This document shows, piece by piece, positions 10,990 through 23,500 of a stretch of DNA of 64,000 nucleotides. The stretch is from Axinella damicornis (Eukaryota; Porifera; Demospongiae; Axinellida; Axinellidae): contig OZ007511.1 in assembly GCA_963931865.1 (NCBI GenBank), positions 3,571,308 to 3,635,307 on the forward strand. The letters are read 5' to 3'. The translations under genes were made by a program, and so were the position numbers. Numbering within the stretch: the stretch's first letter is position 1; every line of letters starts with the position of its first letter. The notes beneath the pieces are model-generated. The model did no database searches. It was not told the DNA's origin and saw only the letters and a program-made list of their open reading frames with translations.

Positions 10990-13900
10990 ATGGCTGCAGA
11001 AAAACCATCGAATCTTTTCTGGAAGAATGGTGAAAATTCTGTGGACGATTGCAAGGATAGAGCAAAAGGTGGGGTAGATTGGCATTCAATGAGGGCAGTG
11101 ATTGTGCTTTGTGAGTGGATTTGGGGTGTTTGTGCCATTTCAGGTGGGCGACAGCGAGAGAGGGAGGGTGGGGCAGGAAGAACAAAGAAACAGCACACTC
11201 GGAGTAAGCCAGGTAGTTTTGTGAAGTGTACATATTGCTATTTGATACTTCAAGCCATATGACATACACAGATTCAAAACTAGTTTGCTGAGCCTTCATG
11301 ACACTCCCATAGAGCGGCTGCATTGACGTAACAAAACCACGTGACTGAGTACTTCTGCATGGCAAAAGAACATGGGAGTTCAATGGCAGCTGGACGGAAA
11401 CTAGTAGCTCACTTGTACTCGAGGTCACGTAGCTGCTCGATCTAATCGGCATGGTAACTGCGCTACAGTGATAGTTGACACAGTAGTACTTCGTAAGTTC
11501 CGAGCAGCTTGCGTTTCTGAGATCACTGTAGAAATTACTGCTTTCTTGCCATGCAGTCTTATGAGAGAAACGGAATATAACGGAGGACGTTTCGGTTGTT
11601 TTATGGCCGGTGACGTCAAACGCAGCCGCTCTATAGATGCTGTAGTCAGAGCCGTGACCGGGCTTATCGGCGAATCTTGGCCCTGTATACTAAGGGAAGG
11701 GGTGGAGTCGCTACGCATTCTTCCATATATATTACCGGCAGTCAAGCGGTCAACGGCTGAAATACAGCACAGTCAAACGGTCAAGAATCTTTTTGCGACG
11801 TGGTCAAGTGGTCAAGCAGCAAAAATGACGGTCAAGATTTCATGACCCTGGTCACAGCTCTGACTGTGGTGTCAATGGGAGTGTCACCCCCTTGAAATGT
11901 TTAATGGTTGTATGTCATTATTGTTTAGGGCGTCCCTCACTGAAGGAGTTATGTCCAGATGACAAGCGCCGTGTGCGTCAGTTGATTGAGGAGCTGGCTA
12001 GGGTGAGTAGCGAGAAGGAGACGGCCGAGGAAAGGCTAAGAGGGGAGAGGAAGGCATTCCAAGAAATTCTTTTGCAGCTAAGAAGTGAGCATCGGGAAGT
12101 GCTGAAGGAGAAGCAGGGTATCCTTTGCACAGTGCAGTGTGTTGTTTCCATTTGTGCTGAACAGGTGAACAATTACACAGCTGTCGGAACTGGTCTGGCC
12201 ATTTCTGGACCACTTTCCCCCCCCCCCCCCCATATATAGTAACAAGTGCATGTAGATTCAGTGAATCCGGAGCAAGGTCTGTTACTGCTACTGTACTGCT
12301 GGACTGGACTGAGCAGAAACGTTATTCCGGAGCCGCTCTGAGTCTTGTACTTTCTCTGGGCATCTTCGTGGCTGACGTTGTCCTTGACCGTTGCACTGTT
12401 CAGATTTGGAGAGTGAACTCCACACATCCCAGCTCAACCTCCAGTCTGTGTACATGTACCCTCATACTGAACCTACACATTACCAGGGACAGGTGAGCCC
12501 GAAGGATATGGCTGCAGCTATACTATGGATACAATTCTGTGCACAGTAGAGTAATATTGTACATGCTTCAGGCCCCTTTACTATAATTATTATGGGTCTG
12601 TTTTATGTACACGAGACCCCTATAAGGATCGTTTCTGTCAGCAGACATATGGGTCTGTCATTATGTACTCTGCTCATCTACTCATCGCACGCAGTGTGCC
12701 ACATCTATAATATTTCATACAAAATATAATTGATGTGGCTGGAGGGGGGGGGGGGGGGGGGGTTAGTACAGATATGTACTGAGTGTCGTCAGTATGTTTG
12801 TGGGAGGGAGGGGAGACAATGGTGGAGAGAATCTTGTCCCACTTGATGAACCCTGAACAGAGCTCCTTAACTGTTTTCTGCCCCTCCCACATCCATTCAT
12901 GCACACTGTACACATCCAATTGCGTATCTTATCCGGCTTTGCTCCATCAGCCTGTGAACTCCCACCCTCCTTTTGGCACTGGTCATCCAATCACTGGGCA
13001 TAGCAGTCTCACTCAGCCACACTCCACAAGCCAGAGAGATAACTCCTTTCCAGAACGAAGCCATTACACACCACAAGTTCAGCCTTCGAGAGTGAATGCC
13101 GAAAGTCAAGGACAGAGAGTGGTTAGGGTCGAATCCATTCTTGCTATGCCTGCCAGAGACATGCCTTCATCAGCAAGCCACAATCCACTGGAAGCAGCAC
13201 CATCAGCTGCTGTACATGCACCTACTAGATACAGTGTTCCGGCGATGCACACATATACAGATCACGATGGTACTTCAACCAAATACCCCGAGAGCCATGC
13301 AAACGCGGTCACATTGCTACCTAGCCAGTTTGCCCCAGGCTATACTTCTATGACTTTGAACGAAGATATTGCTTCAGATTGTCTTCCAACATACAGACCA
13401 GAGAGCACAACTCCTTCTGTCTTGACATGGACTAGCTTACCTGCAGCCACACCTCCTACCACGCCCCCAAGGGAGGAATCGGTATGGTGCACAGGAGAGG
13501 GTCCCACTACTACAACAGTACATCACACCAGCAATGCAACTACCTTACCATCTTGGCTGGACACAGGAGAGCCAACATACTCCATCGCTACCCAGACATC
13601 CCCCACACCACTTTCTTCATCTCCTGCTCTGCAAACTAGCGTGACTGTTGGTGTTGAAACAGGACCTGGTTACTCACAGATGCATGATGCACAAGTACAA
13701 GTATGTATTGGAGCTCAGAGTATTTCTTATTCACCGCCAACAAGCCCTCAATGTTCTAACTCACAGAGTGTACAACATCGTAGCTTATGGGCATCTCCGT
13801 CACTACACACTCAAAGTGGAGAGAAAGAGGTTACAGTCGCGCCAGACGCGGCATTGCCTCCACATCCGTCAGCAGCTGCTGAATGTTTGAAGCCTCAGGG

Positions 13901-14762
13901 GTGCCTGCGAAATGAGTTACTGCCAGCAAAGCCTAAGTTTACTCCCCGGGCAAGTATAACAGACACCTTTGCCTCTACAGAATTGTATACTGAGTCACTG
14001 TTAGCTACTGCACTACTGAATGCACAGCATACTGTACAGTCCAGCCACACTGGTGCCTCTGCTAGCAGGAGTTGGAGACATGGTGGAAAGGGGGAACTTC
14101 AAGCAGCTAGGTATGGCCACTCTGGCTGTGACAGCGAGAATACTGATGACAGGTAAGAGCTTATTGAATATTTGACATTGTAATAGACAATTCTTCCACG
14201 TCGTATTGCTCAGTTGTCTTTTTCATGGAACTTAATTACTTGAATCGAAGTTGTTAATGAGGTCAAACTTCACATGACCGCTATATAGAGCAGGACTGAT
14301 ATAGAGGTTGCCTCCAGCCACCTCTCTAATGAGGCCAAATTAATATATTTGGCCCTCAAGTGACAGCATTAGACAGGTTCCACTGTACCAGACTATTATT
14401 GATCACTGCATGCCATACCATTATAGACTGCTGCTGTGTATGGGGAAGTGCCATTGCCATTAGCAACGGATTTTTTTTTTGTGTAAACAGTCCACTACAT
14501 GTGAACTCTTCTATGACGTCAGTGTAGTATTGTCATGTTACGCTAATGCTGTTTGTCTTGTTTCTTTCCCAGACCGCTCTCTCCTACTGAACTAGCTGTT
14601 TCACTAAACCAAAGTACGAGTACATGTAGCTCTGGGGAACTCAGTCGTGTTGCTCATTCCTATCCGTCACACAGAAACCTGAAAGCACAGTTCCAATGCT
14701 GTGCAGAAACTGAGGAATTGCTCGATGATGACCAAGTGATCAATGATTTGTTTTTTATTTGA
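10990..14762 (+). CDS. KIAA1328: Hinderin-like coiled-coil protein (complete, 5 exons)
   Basis: Exons 10990-11068, 11929-12117, 12404-12492, 12951-14152 and 14573-14762 join in compatible phases to 1749 nt, 582 residues; human hinderin is about 577. Exon 2 encodes SLKELCPDDKRRVRQLIEEL (about 30-49) and then a charged coiled coil (EKETAEERLRGERKAF) matching hinderin's conserved N-terminal helix. Exon 4 (about 400 codons) is Ser/Thr/Pro-rich and poorly conserved. The last exon ends with DDDQVINDLFFI, close to the acidic, DIFFI-ending tail I recall for hinderin. Matching both ends and the total length makes orthology likely, though from memory only. Hinderin was described as a coiled-coil partner of the cohesin subunit SMC3. 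Start chosen as the first ATG in phase with exon 2. It is divergent from CARNMT1. Confidence 0.8.
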
Positions 14763-15447
14763 GATTTTAAGATGTACATGTACTGTCACATATACTATTA
14801 TCAGAGCTCGTCATCATTCTGTAGGGCTACCTTTGCTGCTGTTGCATGCTCGGTTTGCATTATAGTCATAGTACACAACTGCTCAGGGAGTACTTAAGTG
14901 CATGCTGTTTGAAGGCTGGGCATATTGTTTGGACTTGCATACATGAAGCCCTTGTGGTGTGCCATTTGGGTACATTCGTTAATGGTATATCTAGCTACTG
15001 GATGGATGGATGGATCCGTAACCTGTTTCTATAATGTCATAGACCCAGCTGGTCTATTTGTGCACTCTTCCAAGGCAATCATGCACTTTATCCCCCACTG
15101 ATCATTAATTCAGTCTAGTAGTTACAACATCCTGCATGAGTCAACATGTATTCTGCACCACATTGCTATGTGCACACCTGTGACTGCCTTTGTTCAAAGA
15201 CAACTTGTAATCATGTCCACCTTTGTAGATGGTACCTGCTGTGCAAACACACAGCTGTCAGCTAATGTGCAATCAGTACCACAGACTAAACTACTATACT
15301 TAGCTATCATCCAATCTGGGTTGCACTAATCCCTTTGTACTGCACTTACTCACTCACATTCCTAGCATTCTTGCCGGTGTCTGAATTGGCTAGCCAGCTG
15401 TAGCAGCACCTGTGAGTGTGAGGAGTGAGGTCTACATAGCAGATCTT
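14763..15447. other. Spacer between hinderin-like gene and gene A
   Basis: About 685 bp with no convincing coding exon. It must hold the 3' end of the hinderin-like gene and the promoter of gene A. No canonical AATAAA or TATA box stands out. There is a short TGGA run at 15000-15013. Confidence 0.5.
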
Positions 15448-17555
15448 ATGGAGGGGAGGAGTCTTCTCTTCCCTCTGCTGCTACTAGCAGTGGCAGGTGA
15501 GGCTAAGTTAAGTCTTTCATTAGCCCTTTACCTACCAAAGTAAACAGCTTAAAGGAGCAGTAAAGCATGAACAGTAGAAATAGATATCCCATGTAAATTA
15601 TTTTTATGGGTATATTTCCAGGTTCATTGGGTCTATAGAGTGTAGACTATAGAAGTAAATTGTTGTGTCCGGAATTGTCGATGTCAGTCACTTCATAATG
15701 GTTGTGTGGAAAACATGATCGTGCAGTGGGATAGCTAGCTAACTAGCGTTATGTAGCTATAGGTCGGTATGTTTGGCGGCAAGTCCGTGTCCAATTGGAT
15801 GCTGTGGCATTCAGGAATAACCACAAGGCTCTCCTGGACCATGCAGCTAACTAATATTTACCAGCTAGCCCCAATTAATGCACCTGTAGCTATTGATTTT
15901 GACTCCACAAGGTCACTCCAGGTTAACTTTACAAAGTTGAAACAATCTTATCCAATATTTCATGTACTGCTTGTTGTGTTCTCTTCATTAAAGGAGGCGT
16001 CCAGGGACTCACTTGTTTCTTAAGTAACGTACAACGTCCACTTTGTGATGGCACTTCTTTTGAAATCTCCGGAGAGAGTAGAGCAGAAGTTCAAAGGTGT
16101 TGCATTGATCGGAATGGATTGGCTTTCATACTCACCGGGGGAGATGAAAACTGTAATCTATGCATTGGTGAGTACTACCAGTAACTAGTTAACTAACACA
16201 GTACATTTGCAAGCAATGAACAGTAGCTAACTTCACAGTTGAATCTATTTATTGCTGCTATATAGCAAAAACAATTGCTATATGTTACTATAGCACTGCC
16301 ACCGATGTCCAGGCCCAATTAGCTAGCACTATATAATTCTCAATCGCATACAAATTTTCACTCTATTACCAACTGACCAATCAGCAGTCCATGAATAAGC
16401 CTTTGAAACTGGCCATTAGTACAACTGTGTTGCAATTATCTATTTTAAGGTAGCATTATACCTTTACCGTTAGGGTACCTTTAACCGTCGGGGCCCCGAC
16501 GGTTGAAGGTACCCTAACGGTAAAGGTATAATGCTACCTTAAAAGGCAGAGTAGTTACTGATCTGTGGTACTATATTTAGACATGTCGTGCAGTATTATT
16601 ATAGTCAGACAATGTGATGTAGTGGGGATAACTGTAGGTATGTGACCATGAATGTTTTGTGCAGACCCCAGCTTATGGCATCTTGGGCTGAGCAAGCAGC
16701 TTGGAGTTCATATTATTATCACCACCAACATAAATTATATGGGCAGCGCCTACCATTGGAGGTGTGCCCTACCATCGTTAAATGACTACCCTGAGTTACC
16801 ACATGCTCAGAGATTAGTATATGGCAGACTGCTGAATCTGGGGCAAATCAAGCAAGCGATGTTGAGATTGTCTGGACAGTACCAATTCTACATTTCTGGC
16901 TACGCCACTGGCTCTCTCGCCATCCCAGAGTGCCTTCTTTTATTGGGCACTCTAGCTGTGTCCATCGTCTGTTTCAGTCGCCATCTGTCGGGAGACTCCA
17001 CTGCTTTCATTTACAGTGTTGATGACAAGGTCAATTGTTTAGCTACCCTGGTTCCGCTCCTGCTCTCCATTCCTTGTGGAACCTGTCTTTTGGCAGGGAA
17101 TCATGGTCACTCGTATGAAATAATTATGATTAGAAAAATCAGCACCATATATAGCTACATACGAATGGCTGCAAGATCAGAGTCCAACCACGATCAGTCT
17201 AGGACTTGTTTGAGCTTACCCAAATCATTATTGATTCATATCACATCTCCACCCTTAGGGTTAAGTTTAGGGTAGGGCTATCAGGATGGGTAAGGTTTGG
17301 TGTTGATAAGGAGTGTTTGCTGTTAGGCTTGCAACTGTAAGGACTAATTAGGGAATCATTGATTGTAAATCTCCCATTCGTGGGATGTCTCCCCCCTATC
17401 CCACACAGTTATTCAGTGGTTGAACGGGACAACCTTTGAAGGCCCTGAGCGGACAGCAGGCTACCAGTTTGCAATAGGCTATGTCAAGGGTACTGAGAGT
17501 ATATCTGCGACAGATGAAAGATTCAATATCATAGCAAACCCACTCAGTCCAACTG
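15448..17555 (+). CDS. Gene A exons 1-3: signal peptide, Cys module, linker module
   Basis: Exon 1 (15448-15496) is a 16-codon hydrophobic leader. Exon 2 (15994-16167) carries Cys in the order C, C-D-G-T, C-C, C-x2-C-I (reads LTCFLSN, PLCDGTSF, VQRCCIDR, NCNLCI), the same pattern as exon 58247-58393 of gene C. It recalls a reduced TGF-beta-binding (TB) fold, but I cannot confirm this. Exon 3 (17409-17555) encodes VIQWLNGTTFEGPERTAGYQ and on, homologous to gene C exon 59011-59163. Both boundaries are phase 1. Confidence 0.75.
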
Positions 17556-20500
17556 GTGAGCATAAATTATTGTTTTGTTGGATGTGTGGGTACTGTTTTC
17601 TCCTTATGCGCCTATTACCACACACATTGTGTGTCTACTGTATTATTTTAGTAACTTGTACACCCTATTAATTCATACTCCTCTTTTTCCAGGAAAGTCC
17701 CCCTGTTACTCTAATCAGTTCATATACGTACAATAAACAAATTGGTTGTTATGAATTTTGGTTGTTATGAATTTTGTCATGGCTGAAACCCGATAATAAG
17801 TGCATACTTGCTGAGCTATAATTATTAGTGGGGCACTGTAATTGTAGTAATGTCCATGATTCATAGCTTGCAGACTATTTTTTTGCAACTGATAAAGAAT
17901 AACTGAGTTGTATATAAGAGTTGTAGTATGTGAGAGCCTATTGCAGAGCTCCTCCCCCTCTCTCCTACCTCTCCCCTCCCCCTCTCTCCTACCTCTCCCC
18001 TCCCCCTCTCTCCTACCTCTGCCCTTGCTGTACCTCCTTCCCACCACTCCAATTTAATGTGTGCCAAGTCAATTTTGACTATCTGTCATTTAGGACTCGG
18101 TGACTTTCAAGTGACTCCATCAACCGTCACTGTCACCTTAAGCACCCCTGCGATTGTTCAGGTGATCTTTACGATGGACGGCATTGCTCTGGAACCAAAT
18201 GAGACAGTCAGCCTGACGTTTGATCCAGAAGTCAATCCACGTCTTCAAGAGATATATCTGGACACCATTGAGCTCACCATCACCGATGTAGACAGTAAGT
18301 CTTCAGTGCATATCAGTCAGTGTCTGGGAACTATGCCGTCACGTGTTTGTTCAATATCTGTACTGTGAGTGAACGGCTATTGTGTTTCACCTTCCCAGAT
18401 GGCGGCACAAGTGTCAGCATATGTAAAATTACAATTGCACATCGATCCTCTATAGGCTACTTCAACTAAGATTTGACCCAACAGATGGACTCTGAACTGC
18501 ATGAGTTGCAATTGAATTTGAACTTGATGGATGCCATGCGGCTGTAGTATAAGGGAGATATACTATACTCCTAGTCAGGGATTAAGTAATGTGCGTAATG
18601 TAATCTGGGGACTATATATACGCCATCATAAGTGCAGAAATTCACCTTGACGTATATACTGCCTACAGTGGCCGAAATGAGCAATGGCAGTAGCCTTTTC
18701 CCAGTGCCAGCCCAGCTTTTCATCGCTTGCAGTATGGTAAGCGATGAAAAGCTGAGCGTGGGACTGGGAACAAGGCTACAATGGCGGCAAACCGGGAGAT
18801 AAAGCGATAATTGTGTGTGCATGTTTTGAGCTAGTGGACTCAATTAGTGTCTGCTGAAGTATGCATGAGATGACAGTATAAGGCAAGGCATGAAGCATCA
18901 ATCGTGAAAAGTGAGCCTGCCCGGCCAGTTGCCCCACCAGGAGTGCAGTTTCCACTTGACTTATATGTCATCCTAATATTATTTTGTTGCATGTCTCTCA
19001 CAGGTATCTAGGACTGCCATCGAATGTCGAGAGTAACCGTAATATATTACATTTCCCAGATAACACTAATGTTCCTTGTTTTTTTACAGCTGTCTCCCTT
19101 CAGCTAACACAGCGAGAGTATACTGGCAGTGAGGAGAGTGGGAGTGTCCAGGTAGCAGCGTCCATTGGAGGTCAGAGTATCCAAACACCACTGGTTGCGC
19201 AAGTGGTCCCACTGAACTTATCGGAAGTGGATCCAAGCTTGTCACCTCCATTTGACCCCCTTCAACCAAACAGGGCAACAAGTTAGTATAGCTAGCTAGC
19301 TTCCTGTTTCACCATGCAGGCATAACGTCCAGCTATATCTGGTAACTGGAGCTCAAGTCGGAGAAGCTTGTTGAGCTCCAGCAACCAGCTGCATATGTGC
19401 AATACTAAACAGCAAGTACGGTATCGTATTAGTAATGTGAATCTAGACAAAATTATGTAATTAGTCATCGGAATGTAGACACATCCCAATGCCACCCATG
19501 TAGTGTCATATTTGGCATGCTGTGGGGAGTGTTCGAGTTCCATCACTAAAATGCATGCAGGGCTTCCACAGTCTGGCTGAAGGGTAGTGTACCCAGGTGC
19601 TAACTACAGAGCCTGTGGAAAGTTAGCTTCCAAGTTAGGGTTACATTTCAGGAATACGTATTTACCGTGTAAAGTTAACAATTCTACACCCTAGAGGGAG
19701 GGCAATTGTCTGCTTAACATTCAGATAGGGCAGCAATCTTCAATAAAGTTTTATATGATTGTTACGAAAGTTGACCACAGCTGGGCAGAGTATGGTATGC
19801 ATAGGCTTGTGATGTCACAAATAAATTATTAAGTTATTGACGTTTTGGATGTAACCCTAGTACTTGTATCATACCGGTACAACAGACAATGACAAGTACA
19901 TTGTAACTCAAAGTGTTCTGAAATACGTAGTCTTCATCATTATTTTGATGCTATCAATTTCATACAGGTTTTCCAGAAGAGCTGAGGGATTTTAATACCA
20001 CTCCGATTACGATCACCTTCCAACCAGGCAACTCGGACACCATGACTGCTACTGTGGGTATCGTGGACGACAATGTGAATGAGCCTGTTGAGTTCTTTGC
20101 CGTTCGCCTGGATCCAGACATCGGTACTCCAGACACTGTGAGTGTCACGCGGGATGTCAGCTTATGCAGAATTGAAGATAATGACCGTAAGTGCTTGTGC
20201 TATTGTGGGTGTGCATGCACGTAAAGCAATGCCTTTGCTTATGTGTGTCTGTCTGTCTGTTGGCCATAACCTATTGAGCTTCAAACTAAGGCATTTCAGA
20301 CTTCCAACTCAATGCCAGAAATCAACACAATCTTATTGGGACGATTACCAGTCAAGGCGGATCTTTTCACCATTAATGGTTTGTTAATGCATCAACGATC
20401 GGTTCTACATGTACATGTGCCAAGGCATGTGCCATGCTCCAGGCACCATTGGCTCAGCAAATGGCGTGCAGGATAACTATTCCATGAACACGCTCTATAC

Positions 20501-23500
20501 TGATAGCAATGGGTTGTTATGGTGCAACTTGTTAGACCCACCTCCATATTAGGCTTTTAGTCGATAGCGTGAACTTGTCACATGGTACAACAATGATGAG
20601 TGACTGTGATAACAGATCTGACCAAGTACACCACTTGAATGGCTAGCAGATCACTACATACGTACAGCTCTCCCATCCTAATATTCAAATTAGGCACTAC
20701 AAAAGCAAATTGTCTACATGGGATATACAAACGTCTCCTAAGTGGATCCATATCCCCTTATAGAGGGTTGTTTTATTATTTTTTGGGGGGCTAACTCAAA
20801 TTTAAATTTAGAATTGAGTGTTTAAAGTGGAAATTTTACGTTTTGGGGTAGGAGTCCCCCCACCCTTGAGAAAAAAACCCAAACATTGTCAGCAGAGTGT
20901 ACATGTGTTATGCTGTTGAGGGTGTTTTAATTGGCAGCAAGCCACCCATAGCAGCTGGTTGTACAAGTGCTTCACTTCCTGGTTCCCAGGCATACCCGAA
21001 CGTGAAATGGAATGAGTGAAATGGAATGAAATGAAATGGAATAAAACGGAATGATGATAATTAGACAGGCTATTATGCTATTGTCGCAATTGCCTCCATG
21101 TGTAGCTAGCAATAATTAATGCCCATGCTCTCTGAAACAAGGCGCGAGAAGGGATTACATCTATAAAGACATGACGTGGCACGCAGTTGCTTCGCTCACT
21201 GTTAATACATGGCTTGTTCTTTTGCACCGTACATGGCGGCTGTATCACGCCACCTCACTACTCTTAAGCTTTCCAGGTACTTAGTTACCCGGTACCATGG
21301 ACAGTAGTCTGGTAGTGTATTGTCCATGGAGGTATACCCAGCCTCGTTCCGAGCCTCGGCCGGCTTTATGCATATTGCCATGCCCACTTCTGCCGTTTCA
21401 CGACTGACATCAGGGTGCGCTGTGGTGTACTGGTGTAGTGAGAGTCTCCAGTGCGCAACTCAGGCTCTGTCCTGAGTCCGCACACTGCTGCACACTCCTT
21501 CGAGGGGCTCTCACCACAGTCTTACCCTCGAAAGTAAGAGCACTCTCTCACAGCTAGCTGTACTACAGCTACCTGTAGCTACTTATTCGTGCTCGTGCAT
21601 GCTCGGTCCAGCTACTATTATTCTGTTCCATTTCATTCCATTTCATTCCATTTCATTCCATTTCATTCCATTTCATTTCATTCCATTTCACGTTCCATAG
21701 ATTTGGGTATGCCTGGTTCCCAGACCAATGTAAACTTCAGTTGGCACATTATGTATTAGACATTGTTGAAGGAATGAAATTCTGATTGGGGGTGTGAGGA
21801 GAAAGGTCATATACGTATACCACATTGTCCGTCACACATCAACCTTATATAGCTCACTCTGAGGTACATGTATAGTGTTGCTCTCTTTTGCTTGCTTGCT
21901 AAGGTCGTGACAGTATTAGTGACTTTTGAGGTGAACACATTTTACACAGTCTGTAGGTACATAGGGGATGAATACCTGTCTGCAGCATTGTTGTCATAAC
22001 GATACAATATGATAAAGCCATATATGGGTTTATTAGTAAGTGGTTGTTGCTACTTGTGTGCTATATACTGTCATAGCTCCATCAGCCACCATGCACATAG
22101 AACAAACCTCAGGTTGTTAGCTACACTCCTGGCGGGGGAAAAATTGTGCTGCGTAAATAATGTTTGAGCACTTACGATTGGCCTAAAACGATTCTGACTA
22201 CACCTCAGACTGTGATCGCTATCATGCACTGACCTGAATGTAAAACATTGGTGCTGAAACTCAACTTGTTGGTGGAGATATGAGCACTTTTGTCTTGCCG
22301 TCGGCCGCCATTGCTTGAACCCTCTTCAACTTCCGTTGGCAGTACAGCTCTTAGGAAAGGCACCCGAAGATTCTGACCACACGGCTGTGATCACTGCCGT
22401 TCACTGACACTTACATGCCGAAACTGTGCTTGCAAGGTTGTGAGTGCTGTAACAGTTTCTTGTCTTCCCTTTGGCCGCCATTGCTGACTCAAAAATGACC
22501 GAGCATGGTCCTCACGTGACATGTACATTAATTGGAATGAGGTAGCTTACGCTACCGGCGAATTGCAACCGGCGGCAACGGCTGCTACCAGGAGTGCAGT
22601 TGCCCCTCGAAGTATATCTAATTATGTAGACTGATATGACAGTACATATTATTCAAAGTTGGAAATCTGGGTGAATTCACAGAACATCCAGTATGGCTTC
22701 TGTTGATGGGATAAAAGTCCATTGCCATAGCTACAAATATTGTAATGCCATTTGGCCAGTACTGCAAACGTTTCTCCCTGTTCATCTCCAGTGTTGACGA
22801 TCGAGTTTGCCCCCACCTCCTACACTGTGTCTGAGTCTAGTGGCTTTGTGAATTTCACCATTGTGAAGCTGGGCCTGACTTCCCAGACTGTCATCATTAC
22901 TCTGAGTACTTCAGACGGTACTGCTGTAGGTGAGGACACCTGAGATTAACACTCTTGGCATGATTAAGTTATCGTGGTAGCTAGATATGTGTTTATTGGT
23001 GTAGTACAAGCTTGTACATTGTATTGGGTACTTTGAAGGTTCGGTAATGTGCTCATTAGAGTCCTACCCAACAGCCGTCCTGTAGCTTGTTAGACACTCA
23101 ATATTAGCCACATTGTACGGCAGATAGAGTACATCACTTGCAAAATGGGAGGCCCCTTTTATCCACAAAGTATGTTTACATTAAATTACATTAATTTTTT
23201 ATGCTGTGGGATCATAAATATATTGAAGAAACAGTGCAACGGCATAAACAGCTGTTGTTTTGGCTAAGTTGCGTTAGGTGTGTACAGTTCTCACGTTTTG
23301 TCACAACTGATGTACTTGATTGTGTTTGATGGAGGTAGTACATTGTATGAACCAGTCAAGAGCATTCGTCTAACATGCTGAACACTGCTTCAATTTCGAT
23401 AGGTTGAATTGCAACTGTGATCATCTTGGAATTTATTTGCAGCTGCGGAGGACTATAATGGAACTACTCTGACAGTTAACTTCCCACCCGAAGTCAGCTC

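Noticed and set aside
11425..11845. Overlapping open frames on both strands in hinderin intron 1
   Set aside because: No splice signals in the right phase and no recognised family; perhaps part of an old insert.
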